Source of the DNA: JABMMZ01 sp964600345
GTDB lineage: Bacteria > Bacteroidota > Bacteroidia > NS11-12g > UBA955
Reading direction: 5' to 3'
Assembly: GCA_964600345.1 (NCBI GenBank)
Contig: CAZRKA010000057.1
Location: 1-18,373, forward strand
Length of the DNA: 18,373 bases
Under the pieces are notes generated by a model. It did not search any database. It was not told the origin of the DNA and saw only the letters and a list, made by a program, of their open reading frames with translations. Of the stretch, positions 1 to 6,849 are shown in pieces. A program made the translations under genes and the position numbers. Positions within the stretch are counted from its first letter, which is position 1; every line of letters starts with the position of its first letter.

Positions 1-105
1 GCAATTATACCTCCTCATCTGGCATACGGAGCAAAAGGGTATCCGGGATTTATTCCACCCAATTCAACTCTTATTTTTGACATGTACATGGCAGAACTTC
101 AGTAA
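1..105 (+). CDS. FKBP-type peptidyl-prolyl cis-trans isomerase, C-terminal end (partial)
   Basis: Frame 1 is open from the window edge to a TAA at 103-105 and gives the last 34 residues of a protein. The residues AIIPPHLAYGAKGYPG, then IPPNSTLIFDMYMAELQ, match the hallmark end of the FKBP fold: the IPP..LAYG loop and the IPPN..LIFD closing strand. FKBP enzymes speed cis-trans isomerisation of prolyl bonds during protein folding; in this phylum they are often periplasmic lipoproteins, but the N-terminus that would show this is outside the window. The stop overlaps the next ATG by one base (TAATG), so it is translationally coupled to rfbB. That may reflect operon packing rather than a role in sugar metabolism. 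Confidence 0.88.
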   Translation, partial: AIIPPHLAYGAKGYPGFIPPNSTLIFDMYMAELQ

Positions 106-1160
106 TGAGCAGAAAGATTTTAATAACAGGCGGAGCGGGTTTTATAGGATCGCATGTAGTAAGGCGCTTTGTCAGTTTGTATACTGACGACAGTTTCTTC
201 AATCTCGACAAACTGACTTACGCCGGGAATCTCGAAAACCTGAGGGACATCGAGAATAAGGAAAATTACACTTTTATCAGGGGCGATATTACCGATGCTG
301 ATTTCATTAACACATTATTTGAAACCCATTGTTTTGACGGAGTGATACACCTCGCCGCCGAATCGCATGTAGACCGCTCAATTCACAGTCCCCTCGATTT
401 TGTTTATACCAACGTCCTCGGCACCGTCAATCTTTTGAATGCTTCCAGAAGTATCTGGAAAGAAAATTACGATGGTAAGCTGTTCTACCATATCAGCACC
501 GACGAAGTATACGGTCAGCTAGGCGCAGAGGGTAAATTTACAGAAGACACTTCTTACGACCCGAATTCACCTTATTCGGCATCCAAGGCTTCAAGCGATC
601 ATTTCGTGAGGGCCTGGCATCATACGTACGGATTACCGGTAAAAATTTCGAACTGCAGCAATAATTACGGCTCGCATCATTTTCCCGAAAAACTGATACC
701 TTTGATGATAAATAATATTTTGCAATCGAAACCGCTTCCGGTATACGGCAAAGGTGAGAATGTGCGAGACTGGCTGTTTGTAGAAGACCATGCAGCGGCA
801 ATTGATCTGATTTATCACAAGGGTAATACCGGATCGACATATAATATCGGAGGTAACAACGAATGGAAAAATATTGACCTTGTTCATTATCTCTGTAATC
901 TGATGGATGTTAAACTTGGAAGAGAAAAAGGAAGTTCGGCCAAACTGATCACTTATGTGAGCGACAGGGCCGGACACGATTTCAGGTATGCCATCGATTC
1001 GTCGAAACTGATGAATGAGCTTGGGTGGAAACCGAGTGTTACTTTCGAGCAGGGACTTGAAAAAACGGTTGACTGGTATCTGGCCAATCAGGAATGGCTT
1101 AATCACGTTACCAGCGGGTCGTATCAGAACTACTATCAGAAAATGTACGCAAACAGATAA
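105..1160 (+). CDS. rfbB: dTDP-glucose 4,6-dehydratase (RfbB/RmlB)
   Basis: A 351-residue short-chain dehydrogenase/reductase, the usual length for RmlB. It converts dTDP-glucose to dTDP-4-keto-6-deoxyglucose with tightly bound NAD, in the cytoplasm. The N-terminal Rossmann motif GGAGFIG is at residues 9-15. The Thr-Asp-Glu catalytic triad is in STDEVYG (T132, D133, E134) and the YxxxK pair is Y157/K161 in YSASK. The family signature HLAAESHVDRSI is at about 82-93. Start and stop overlap both neighbours by one base (TAATG), so it is co-translated with the gene before it and with rfbA. The product feeds dTDP-rhamnose or other deoxysugars for the polysaccharide exported by the downstream genes. 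Other NDP-sugar dehydratases are alternatives, but pairing with rfbA makes the dTDP substrate very likely. Confidence 0.96.
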   Translation: MSRKILITGGAGFIGSHVVRRFVSLYTDDSFFNLDKLTYAGNLENLRDIENKENYTFIRGDITDADFINTLFETHCFDGVIHLAAESHVDRSIHSPLDFVYTNVLGTVNLLNASRSIWKENYDGKLFYHISTDEVYGQLGAEGKFTEDTSYDPNSPYSASKASSDHFVRAWHHTYGLPVKISNCSNNYGSHHFPEKLIPLMINNILQSKPLPVYGKGENVRDWLFVEDHAAAIDLIYHKGNTGSTYNIGGNNEWKNIDLVHYLCNLMDVKLGREKGSSAKLITYVSDRAGHDFRYAIDSSKLMNELGWKPSVTFEQGLEKTVDWYLANQEWLNHVTSGSYQNYYQKMYANR

Positions 1161-2023
1161 TGAAAGGCATCATATTAGCAGGCGGAAGCGGCACAAGATT
1201 ACATCCTCTTACTCTGGCAGTGAGCAAACAGCTTATGCCGGTTTACGACAAACCAATGATTTATTATCCGCTTTCAATACTGATGATGGCAGGTATAAGA
1301 GAAATACTGATTATTTCGACTCCGCACGATTTACCTCATTTCAGAAAATTACTCGGAGACGGAAAACAGCTGGGATGCAGTTTTTCGTATGCAGAACAAC
1401 AGGTTCCCAACGGTCTGGCTCAAGCGTTTGTCATTGGCAAAGAATTTATAGGCAGCGACAAGGTAGCTTTGATTCTTGGCGATAATATCTTTTTCGGCGC
1501 ATCGCTTCAGCGCCTGCTGCAAAGCAATAATGATCCTGATGGTGGGGTCATCTATGCTTACCACGTGAGCGACCCTGAGCGATACGGCGTGGTTGAATTT
1601 GACGAAAACAACAATGCCATCAGTATAGAGGAAAAGCCTAAACAGCCTAAATCCAATTACGCCGTTCCCGGCCTTTATTTTTATGATAACAGGGTAGTAG
1701 CTATTGCCGAAAATCTGAAACCCTCAGCCCGTGGCGAATATGAGATTACGGATGTCAATAAAGTATATCTTGAAATGGGACAGTTAAAAGTTGGCATACT
1801 CGAAAGAGGAACAGCCTGGCTGGATACCGGAACATTTGGAAGTCTGATGCAGGCAGGTCAGTTTGTTCAGGTAATTGAAGAGAGGCAGGGGCTTAAAATA
1901 GGCAGTATAGAAGAAGTTGCCTGGCGCATGAAATACATCAGTGACGATGAACTCAGAAAAGTAGCAGAACCCTTGCTAAAGAGCGGATATGGAACATATT
2001 TACTAGGATTAATTAAAAAATGA
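1160..2023 (+). CDS. rfbA: Glucose-1-phosphate thymidylyltransferase (RfbA/RmlA)
   Basis: A 287-residue nucleotidyltransferase, the typical length of the short RmlA form. It joins dTTP and glucose-1-phosphate to give dTDP-glucose and pyrophosphate, the substrate of RfbB just upstream. The nucleotide-binding signature GGSGTRLHPLT is at residues 8-18 with the activating lysine K23 (SKQLMPVYDKPM). The metal-binding GDN is at 107-109, and GEYEITDVN and GTAWLDTGT follow further along. It begins on the last base of the rfbB stop (TAATG) and its TGA overlaps the next ATG (ATGA). In most genomes rmlC and rmlD follow, but here an export gene follows, so the later rhamnose steps must be encoded elsewhere or another sugar is made. 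Confidence 0.96.
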   Translation: MKGIILAGGSGTRLHPLTLAVSKQLMPVYDKPMIYYPLSILMMAGIREILIISTPHDLPHFRKLLGDGKQLGCSFSYAEQQVPNGLAQAFVIGKEFIGSDKVALILGDNIFFGASLQRLLQSNNDPDGGVIYAYHVSDPERYGVVEFDENNNAISIEEKPKQPKSNYAVPGLYFYDNRVVAIAENLKPSARGEYEITDVNKVYLEMGQLKVGILERGTAWLDTGTFGSLMQAGQFVQVIEERQGLKIGSIEEVAWRMKYISDDELRKVAEPLLKSGYGTYLLGLIKK

Positions 2024-2796
2024 ACAAAGGATATTTTTATCTGATTATTGCGCTGGCAGCGGTTTTACAGGGATGTAAATCGTATACCTCCAACATCATT
2101 TTACAAACCGATGCGGCAGATATCAACTGGCAATCGGCATACGAAAAAGCGATTGTTGAAAGTCCTATCAAGATTGGGGACAGAATTCAGTTTTCACTGT
2201 TTACCAATCTGGGCGAATCCATCATTGACCCTTCGGGAAATCTGGTGGCAACCGAATCAGGAGATGCCGATAATGCAACACTCAACAGGCCTACTTATGA
2301 GGTGCTGGAAACAGGTACCTGTCATTTTCCACTCCTGGGTAAAATAGCCGTGATTGGTTTAAAAACATCACAGCTCGATAGTCTGCTCTCAGAGAAATAC
2401 GAAAAATACTACAACGAGGTATATGTAATTTCAAAAGTAATCAATAAGAAAATCATAGTTCTGGGTGGTAAAGGCGGACAGATAATACCTTTTACCAGCA
2501 ACATGAATTTATTGCAGGCACTTGCCTTATACGGCGGTCTCGACGATCGTTCCAAAGGCTACAATATCAGAGTGGTGAGAGGCGATCTTAAAAATCCGGA
2601 AGTAACTGTTGTTAACCTGAGAACTGTCAAAGACATGAAAAACACCATTGTCAATCTGAAACCCGACGATATCATCTACATAGAACCTGTCAGAAGACCC
2701 GGCAGTGAAAGCGTAAGAGACAATCTCTATATCTTTAATATAATACAGGTTCTGTTGACGATGACCGTACTGATAAATAATTTTACAAGCAGATAA
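2020..2796 (+). CDS. Polysaccharide export lipoprotein, Poly_export/SLBB type (Wza-like)
   Basis: A 258-residue outer-membrane-directed lipoprotein. The N-terminus is a lipoprotein signal with lipobox LQGC (C19 lipidated after cleavage). The middle carries the polysaccharide export domain (IKIGDRIQFSLF, then PLLGKIAVIGLKTSQLDSLLSEKY, residues about 50-135) followed by a soluble-ligand-binding SLBB segment (KKIIVLGGKGGQIIPF and MNLLQALALYGGL, about 148-180). A C-terminal hydrophobic helix (about 237-252) fits the short Wza-like proteins of Bacteroidota, in which it may sit in the outer membrane. The start overlaps the rfbA stop (ATGA), and the Wzc-like gene follows after 2 bases. It likely forms the outer-membrane exit for the polysaccharide. 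Which polymer is exported cannot be told from the sequence. Confidence 0.9.
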   Translation: MNKGYFYLIIALAAVLQGCKSYTSNIILQTDAADINWQSAYEKAIVESPIKIGDRIQFSLFTNLGESIIDPSGNLVATESGDADNATLNRPTYEVLETGTCHFPLLGKIAVIGLKTSQLDSLLSEKYEKYYNEVYVISKVINKKIIVLGGKGGQIIPFTSNMNLLQALALYGGLDDRSKGYNIRVVRGDLKNPEVTVVNLRTVKDMKNTIVNLKPDDIIYIEPVRRPGSESVRDNLYIFNIIQVLLTMTVLINNFTSR

Positions 2797-2798
2797 AT

Positions 2799-5195
2799 AT
2801 GATAGACTTCGATTCAGAAAATGCACAGATTGACAACAGGGTAGTAGCACCTGTATCGGGTGGTTTCGAGTTCGAAAAGCTGATGCTTATACTGAAAAAG
2901 TACTGGTTCTGGATACCGGTATCCATTCTGGCGTCTTCTATCGGAGCACATTATTATCTCAAGTACACACAACCCGTTTACAACGCCAGCTCACTGATCA
3001 AACTGGAAATTCAGAAGGAAGCCAGCAATGTCGGTTTAACCACAGTTCAAACCATACAAACAGAAAATCTTGAAGGAGAGGTAGAACTCATTCGCTCTCA
3101 GAGAGTGGCTTACGAACTGTTGACAGCCATAGACCTCAACATTTCATATTATGCAGTCGGTAATATTCTGACAACCGAAATATATAAAAGCACACCATTC
3201 AAAGTAGTTGTGTTTTCTGATCCTGCCTATAATCCATACGACAAGGATTTCTCTGTGGTCTTTATCAATAAATATCAGTTCAGATTATTTGAAAAGGACG
3301 CCGACGAGAACAGCGGTAAAATATACAAGATTGGCGACATCATCACATTGGGTAATTTTAAGTTTGCCCTTCAGTGGACAGAGGTCAAGGAAAATGAGAT
3401 AGAAAAGAAAGAATACTATTTCAGGATCAACAGCAAGGAAGCATTGATATCATATCTGCTAAGCCATCTCAATGTAGTAGCTACAAGTGCCGAAGCCAGG
3501 ACGCTTACAATTTCCTTTACTGACAATAACCGCGAGAAAGCCAGGGATATTGTCAATGCCTATGACACCATTTATCTGAAACAATCAATAGAGAAGAAAC
3601 AGAAATCACACGAGCAAACACTGTTGTATATCAAAACACAGATTGAAGAGACTGCCGGAAAGCTTGAGGAATATGAAAACAATCTGGAGGCATTTGTAAA
3701 AGAAACCGGCTCTATGTCGCCGGGCAACGAGTTTGCCAGTATCATCACGGAAGTAAAGGAACTCGAAAAAATCCGCAGCGAACTCAATCTCTCTTCCCGC
3801 AAATACAATGAAATTCTCGAATTTGTAAAGGCAGACGCAAGCAAGGACAATATTGTTCCTCTGGTATTCGGTGTCAACAACCTGCAGATTGCAGATGGTA
3901 TCAACAAATTGAATGAATTGTACAAGCAAAGAGAAATGCTGAAGATTTCGAACAAGGAAGTGACACTGCCATTCAAAAAGATTGAACTGGAAATTTCGAT
4001 TATCAAATCCCAGATTCTGAGTTTTGTCAATGATTCCAAAAAATACATGAGCGATGAGATTAATGAAATCAACAAGAAAATCACGGCGCTTAATGGTCAG
4101 TTCTCAACACTACCCGATAAAGAAACAGAATTAAACAGGCTTAAAAGGTTTAATTCCCTGTACGAAAAATTTTACCTGAATCTGATCGAAAAACAGATTG
4201 AATACCAGATTTCAAAAGCCGGGACAGTGCCTGAGTTTACGATACTCTCCGAAGCTTATGCATCCGAAACGCCGGTTGCGCCGAATAAGCAACAGGTATG
4301 GCTTATTTTTCTGCTTGCAGGTGTGGTTCCGGTTTCAGTTTTCATACTCATTAAGTACATGCTGATGAATGTCATTTACAGTCAGCAGCAAATCGAGAAT
4401 AAACTGATGGCCCCAATTTTAGGGTCCATACCTTCATACCGCAAAAAGCTGAGTGCATCAATTCTGGTGGTGGATAAAAATCCGAAGTCGTCTATCAGCG
4501 AATCTCTTCGTTCGATCAGGACAAATTCCGATTTTATGTTGCCCAAGAAAAACAATCAGATTATTGGAGTAACATCGACAATCAGCGGGGAGGGAAAAAC
4601 ATTTTTTGCAATTAACTACGCAGGAATACTGGCCCTCACAGGCAAAAAGGTTGTGATACTGGATCTGGACATGAGAAAGCCAAAAATTCACGTTGGTTTC
4701 AATGTCGACAACAGTGTCGGTATGAGTTCTATTCTTTCCGGTATGGCCAAATGGAAGGACGCCATCAAGCATTCGACCCTGGCCAATCTCGATTTGATTC
4801 CGGCCGGACCGATTCCGCCAAACCCTAACGAATTACTACTCAAAAAAGAGTTTGACGATCTGATAGATCAGCTTTTCCTGGAATACGATATCATCATGGC
4901 CGATAACCCGCCGATTGGTTTGGTGACCGATGCCAGCAATGTGTTTAAGCGCTGTGATCTGTCTATTTATGTGGTGCGTGCAGGTTATTCAAAAGAAGAA
5001 GTTATCAGCAATATAAACAGTCTCTACAAGAGCAAGAACTATAATAATCTATCCGTCATCATCAACGATGTCAACAAAAAGAATACATACGGCAATAAGT
5101 ATGGATACGGTTACGGATATGGATACGGCTATGGTTATTACGACGAGGACCGCGATCATAAGAAATGGTGGCAGAAAATCTTCAAAAGAAAATAA
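2799..5195 (+). CDS. Wzc-like polysaccharide chain-length determinant and tyrosine autokinase
   Basis: A 798-residue inner-membrane protein with the architecture of bacterial BY-kinases. The N-terminal Wzz domain has a first membrane helix at about 35-53. A long periplasmic part with predicted coiled coils spans roughly 270-470, and a second membrane helix lies at about 499-521 (WLIFLLAGVVPVSVFILI). The cytoplasmic kinase follows: Walker A in TISGEGKT (about 593-600), Walker A' in VVILDLDMRKPKI (about 617-629) and Walker B in YDIIMADNPP (about 696-705). The C-terminus is a Gly-Tyr run (768-781), the cluster that is autophosphorylated in this family. Cycles of phosphorylation and dephosphorylation control polymer length and export. 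The partner phosphatase is encoded 9 bases downstream and the exit lipoprotein immediately upstream. The substrate polymer is unknown. Confidence 0.94.
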   Translation: MIDFDSENAQIDNRVVAPVSGGFEFEKLMLILKKYWFWIPVSILASSIGAHYYLKYTQPVYNASSLIKLEIQKEASNVGLTTVQTIQTENLEGEVELIRSQRVAYELLTAIDLNISYYAVGNILTTEIYKSTPFKVVVFSDPAYNPYDKDFSVVFINKYQFRLFEKDADENSGKIYKIGDIITLGNFKFALQWTEVKENEIEKKEYYFRINSKEALISYLLSHLNVVATSAEARTLTISFTDNNREKARDIVNAYDTIYLKQSIEKKQKSHEQTLLYIKTQIEETAGKLEEYENNLEAFVKETGSMSPGNEFASIITEVKELEKIRSELNLSSRKYNEILEFVKADASKDNIVPLVFGVNNLQIADGINKLNELYKQREMLKISNKEVTLPFKKIELEISIIKSQILSFVNDSKKYMSDEINEINKKITALNGQFSTLPDKETELNRLKRFNSLYEKFYLNLIEKQIEYQISKAGTVPEFTILSEAYASETPVAPNKQQVWLIFLLAGVVPVSVFILIKYMLMNVIYSQQQIENKLMAPILGSIPSYRKKLSASILVVDKNPKSSISESLRSIRTNSDFMLPKKNNQIIGVTSTISGEGKTFFAINYAGILALTGKKVVILDLDMRKPKIHVGFNVDNSVGMSSILSGMAKWKDAIKHSTLANLDLIPAGPIPPNPNELLLKKEFDDLIDQLFLEYDIIMADNPPIGLVTDASNVFKRCDLSIYVVRAGYSKEEVISNINSLYKSKNYNNLSVIINDVNKKNTYGNKYGYGYGYGYGYGYYDEDRDHKKWWQKIFKRK
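5100..5141 (+). repeat. Six-base (TAY GGN) repeat encoding the Gly-Tyr tail of the kinase
   Basis: Seven alternating Tyr and Gly codon pairs (TAT/TAC and GGA/GGT/GGC), ending with two adjacent Tyr codons. The near-perfect 6-bp periodicity lies in frame with the kinase. In BY-kinases this region holds the phosphorylated tyrosines. Loss or gain of one unit would add or remove one tyrosine without shifting the frame. Confidence 0.75.
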
Positions 5196-5204
5196 ACCTT
5201 AAAT

Positions 5205-5936
5205 ATGGGATTATTCAGCCGTTTATTTTCTGACGCAAAGCCAGCCGTCAATCCGCTGAAATGGGACATGCACAACCATATTCTTTTCGGGATAGACGAC
5301 GGTTCCAAAAATATTGAACAATCCATTGAAATGGCCAGACATTTTATAGATCTGGGATATGAGCGTGTTATTGCCACACCGCATATCATGAGCGATTATT
5401 ATCCGAATAACCGGACCATCATCAGCGAGCGTAAAATGGCACTTGAAGCGGCTCTGAAAGAACTGCATCTAAGGCTGGAGATAGATTTTGCGGCCGAGTA
5501 TTACATGGATGAAGTGTTTTACGATCTTGTAAAAACCAAAGGAGATATACTCACATTTCACGAAAATCACGTTTTGGTTGAAACATCCTTTTTGAATAAA
5601 CCGGTTTTTTTCAAACAACTGCTTTTCGACATCCGGACAGCGGGTTATATGCCTGTGCTGGCGCACCCTGAGAGATATATTTATTTTCACGATAATTACG
5701 AGGAGGCAGAATCGGTCTTACAGGCCGGCGTTAAATTTCAGATTAATCTGCTTTCACTCGCCGGTTATTATTCGCCAAACGCCAAAAAGTTTGCAGCCTG
5801 GCTGATCAAAAACGGACATTATCATTTTCTGGGAACAGATGCTCACAATGTCGAGCAGCAGAAAATCCTGAGAAGTGTTTTTGCGTCCAGATTGTTCGGG
5901 CAGATTGATATGACTAAAGTAGAGAACGCACTTTAA
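5205..5936 (+). CDS. PHP-family tyrosine-protein phosphatase (CpsB/YwqE type)
   Basis: A 243-residue metal-dependent phosphatase of the PHP superfamily, close to the usual ~250 of CpsB/YwqE. It removes phosphate from the tyrosine tail of the BY-kinase encoded directly upstream. Metal ligands can be seen in order: DMHNHIL (H23, H25), the ATPH motif (H60), E98 in AAEYYMDE, H154 in LAHPERY and TDAH (D212, H214). The segment FGIDDGSKNIEQSIEMAR (about 28-45) is a strong family signature. It is the last gene of the operon, 9 bases after the kinase gene, and is followed by more than 900 bases without a gene. The kinase/PHP-phosphatase pairing is classical for capsule and exopolysaccharide loci, mostly known from Gram-positives but common in Bacteroidota. 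The start at 5205 gives MGLFSRLFSD, a plausible N-terminus. Confidence 0.94.
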   Translation: MGLFSRLFSDAKPAVNPLKWDMHNHILFGIDDGSKNIEQSIEMARHFIDLGYERVIATPHIMSDYYPNNRTIISERKMALEAALKELHLRLEIDFAAEYYMDEVFYDLVKTKGDILTFHENHVLVETSFLNKPVFFKQLLFDIRTAGYMPVLAHPERYIYFHDNYEEAESVLQAGVKFQINLLSLAGYYSPNAKKFAAWLIKNGHYHFLGTDAHNVEQQKILRSVFASRLFGQIDMTKVENAL

Positions 5937-6405
5937 CTATCTGATTGTTTTTGCCGGCTCTGATGTTATGTCTGTCTATAAAAAGACAAAAGCATAAACG
6001 AGTGAATGAATCTTCAGTCACGGCTTGCACATTTGCTATACAACAAATCAAAATAGATATTTCTGTTTTCGGATTGTCGAATTGAAAACACAAGTCATTT
6101 CATTGGTCCGGAACGCCATTGAAATGCTAAAAAACTTTGAGAAAGCAGTTCCATTGCCGGATCGTAATTTCTGTGCGCTAGGCAGATTCAGCAGCTACTC
6201 AAATAGCTGCGGGTCATAGCCATTCAGAAACAATGCCTAAGCACTTTCAATGGCCTGCTCCTTTAATTATATATAAACGTGGTTTCAGACACGGCCTTCA
6301 AAGCCTCCAAAAACCGTTGTCTCGTTCTTCGCAAACGGTGTGTACTTTCACGCAAAAAGCGCTTGCGATTGCGGAAATGAAGTGCCTGTTTTCGCACGCC
6401 AGGTG
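5937..6405 (+). other. Intergenic stretch without recognisable gene
   Basis: Between the phosphatase stop and the tandem array I see no convincing gene. Short open frames (for example 6025-6219 and 6233-6457) give low-complexity or unfamiliar peptides, and I see no start signals for them. The only local structure is a weak 5-bp stem at 5973-5988 (TGTCT/AGACA) and the hairpin at 6191-6210. The 3' part (about 6300-6405) contains degenerate pieces resembling the array unit, such as TTCGCAAACGGTGTGT and TTCGCACGCCAGGTG, so the repeat probably once extended further upstream. Confidence 0.5.
6191..6210. other. Perfect 7-bp inverted repeat (hairpin)
   Basis: GCAGCTA, six bases, then TAGCTGC form a perfect 7-bp stem. 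No T-run follows on either strand, so it is not a standard intrinsic terminator. Function unknown. Confidence 0.45.
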
Positions 6406-6762
6406 TCAGGTCTCGCAAGCAATAAGGCAAGTCTCGCGCACAGTATGGCAAGTCTAGCAAGTCATAAGGCAAGTTTCGCAAACGATGTGTCCGGTCTCGC
6501 AAATAACAAGTCAAGTCTCGCAAGTCATAAGGCAAGTTTCGCAAGTGATTAGACAAGTTTCGCAAACGATGTGTCCGGTCTCACAAATAACAAGTCAAGT
6601 TTCGCAAGTCATAAGTCAAGTTTCGCAAATAATGAATCGGGTCTCGCAAGTGAGAAGTCAAGTCTCGCAAATAACAAGTCGAGTCTCGCAAGTGATAAGA
6701 CAAGTCTCGCAAACGGTAAGGCAAGTTTCGCAAGTGAGAAGTCAAGTCTCGCAAGCCAAGTA
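6406..6762. repeat. 21-bp tandem repeat array, 17 copies
   Basis: Seventeen contiguous units of exactly 21 bases with no insertion or deletion. The consensus is GCAAGTCTC followed by GCAAGTCATAAG, so each unit is itself a 9 + 12 pair of GCAAGT-led subunits. Copies differ by substitutions, chiefly C/T in the GTCTC/GTTTC core and in the last eight bases. Copies 4-6 and 8-10 share the variant order (CAAACGATGTG, TCCGGTCT, AATAACAAG), evidence of an 84-bp block duplication. Because 21 is a multiple of three, open frames run through: frame 1 repeats the heptad ASLASHK, frame 2 repeats QVSQVIR, and the minus strand repeats YDLRDLP. Each is broken once by a one-base change (stops at 6550-6552, 6455-6457 and in copy 9 respectively). 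There are no unique spacers, so it is not a CRISPR array. It lies between two convergent transcription units. Confidence 0.95.
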
Positions 6763-6849
6763 TTCTCTTGCAGAAACATTGTTTAGTATTTTCAAAACGG
6801 AGTTTTATGTTTACAATTCATTTGGCCGGTTCTGATAGATCCGGATATA

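Noticed and set aside
633..1106. 157-residue minus-strand open frame in rfbB
   Set aside because: Antisense to a clear, full-length dehydratase gene; no independent evidence.
5973..5988. Terminator after the phosphatase gene
   Set aside because: The stem is only 5 bp with an A-rich loop and no T-run, too weak to call.
6406..6762. CRISPR array
   Set aside because: Units are contiguous and alike throughout. There are no unique spacers between repeats and no cas genes in the window.
6233..6835. Several open frames on both strands through the 21-bp array as protein genes
   Set aside because: Open frames follow from a stop-free repeat unit of 21 bases. Each is interrupted by an in-frame stop and none has a convincing start, so I report the repeat and not a gene.
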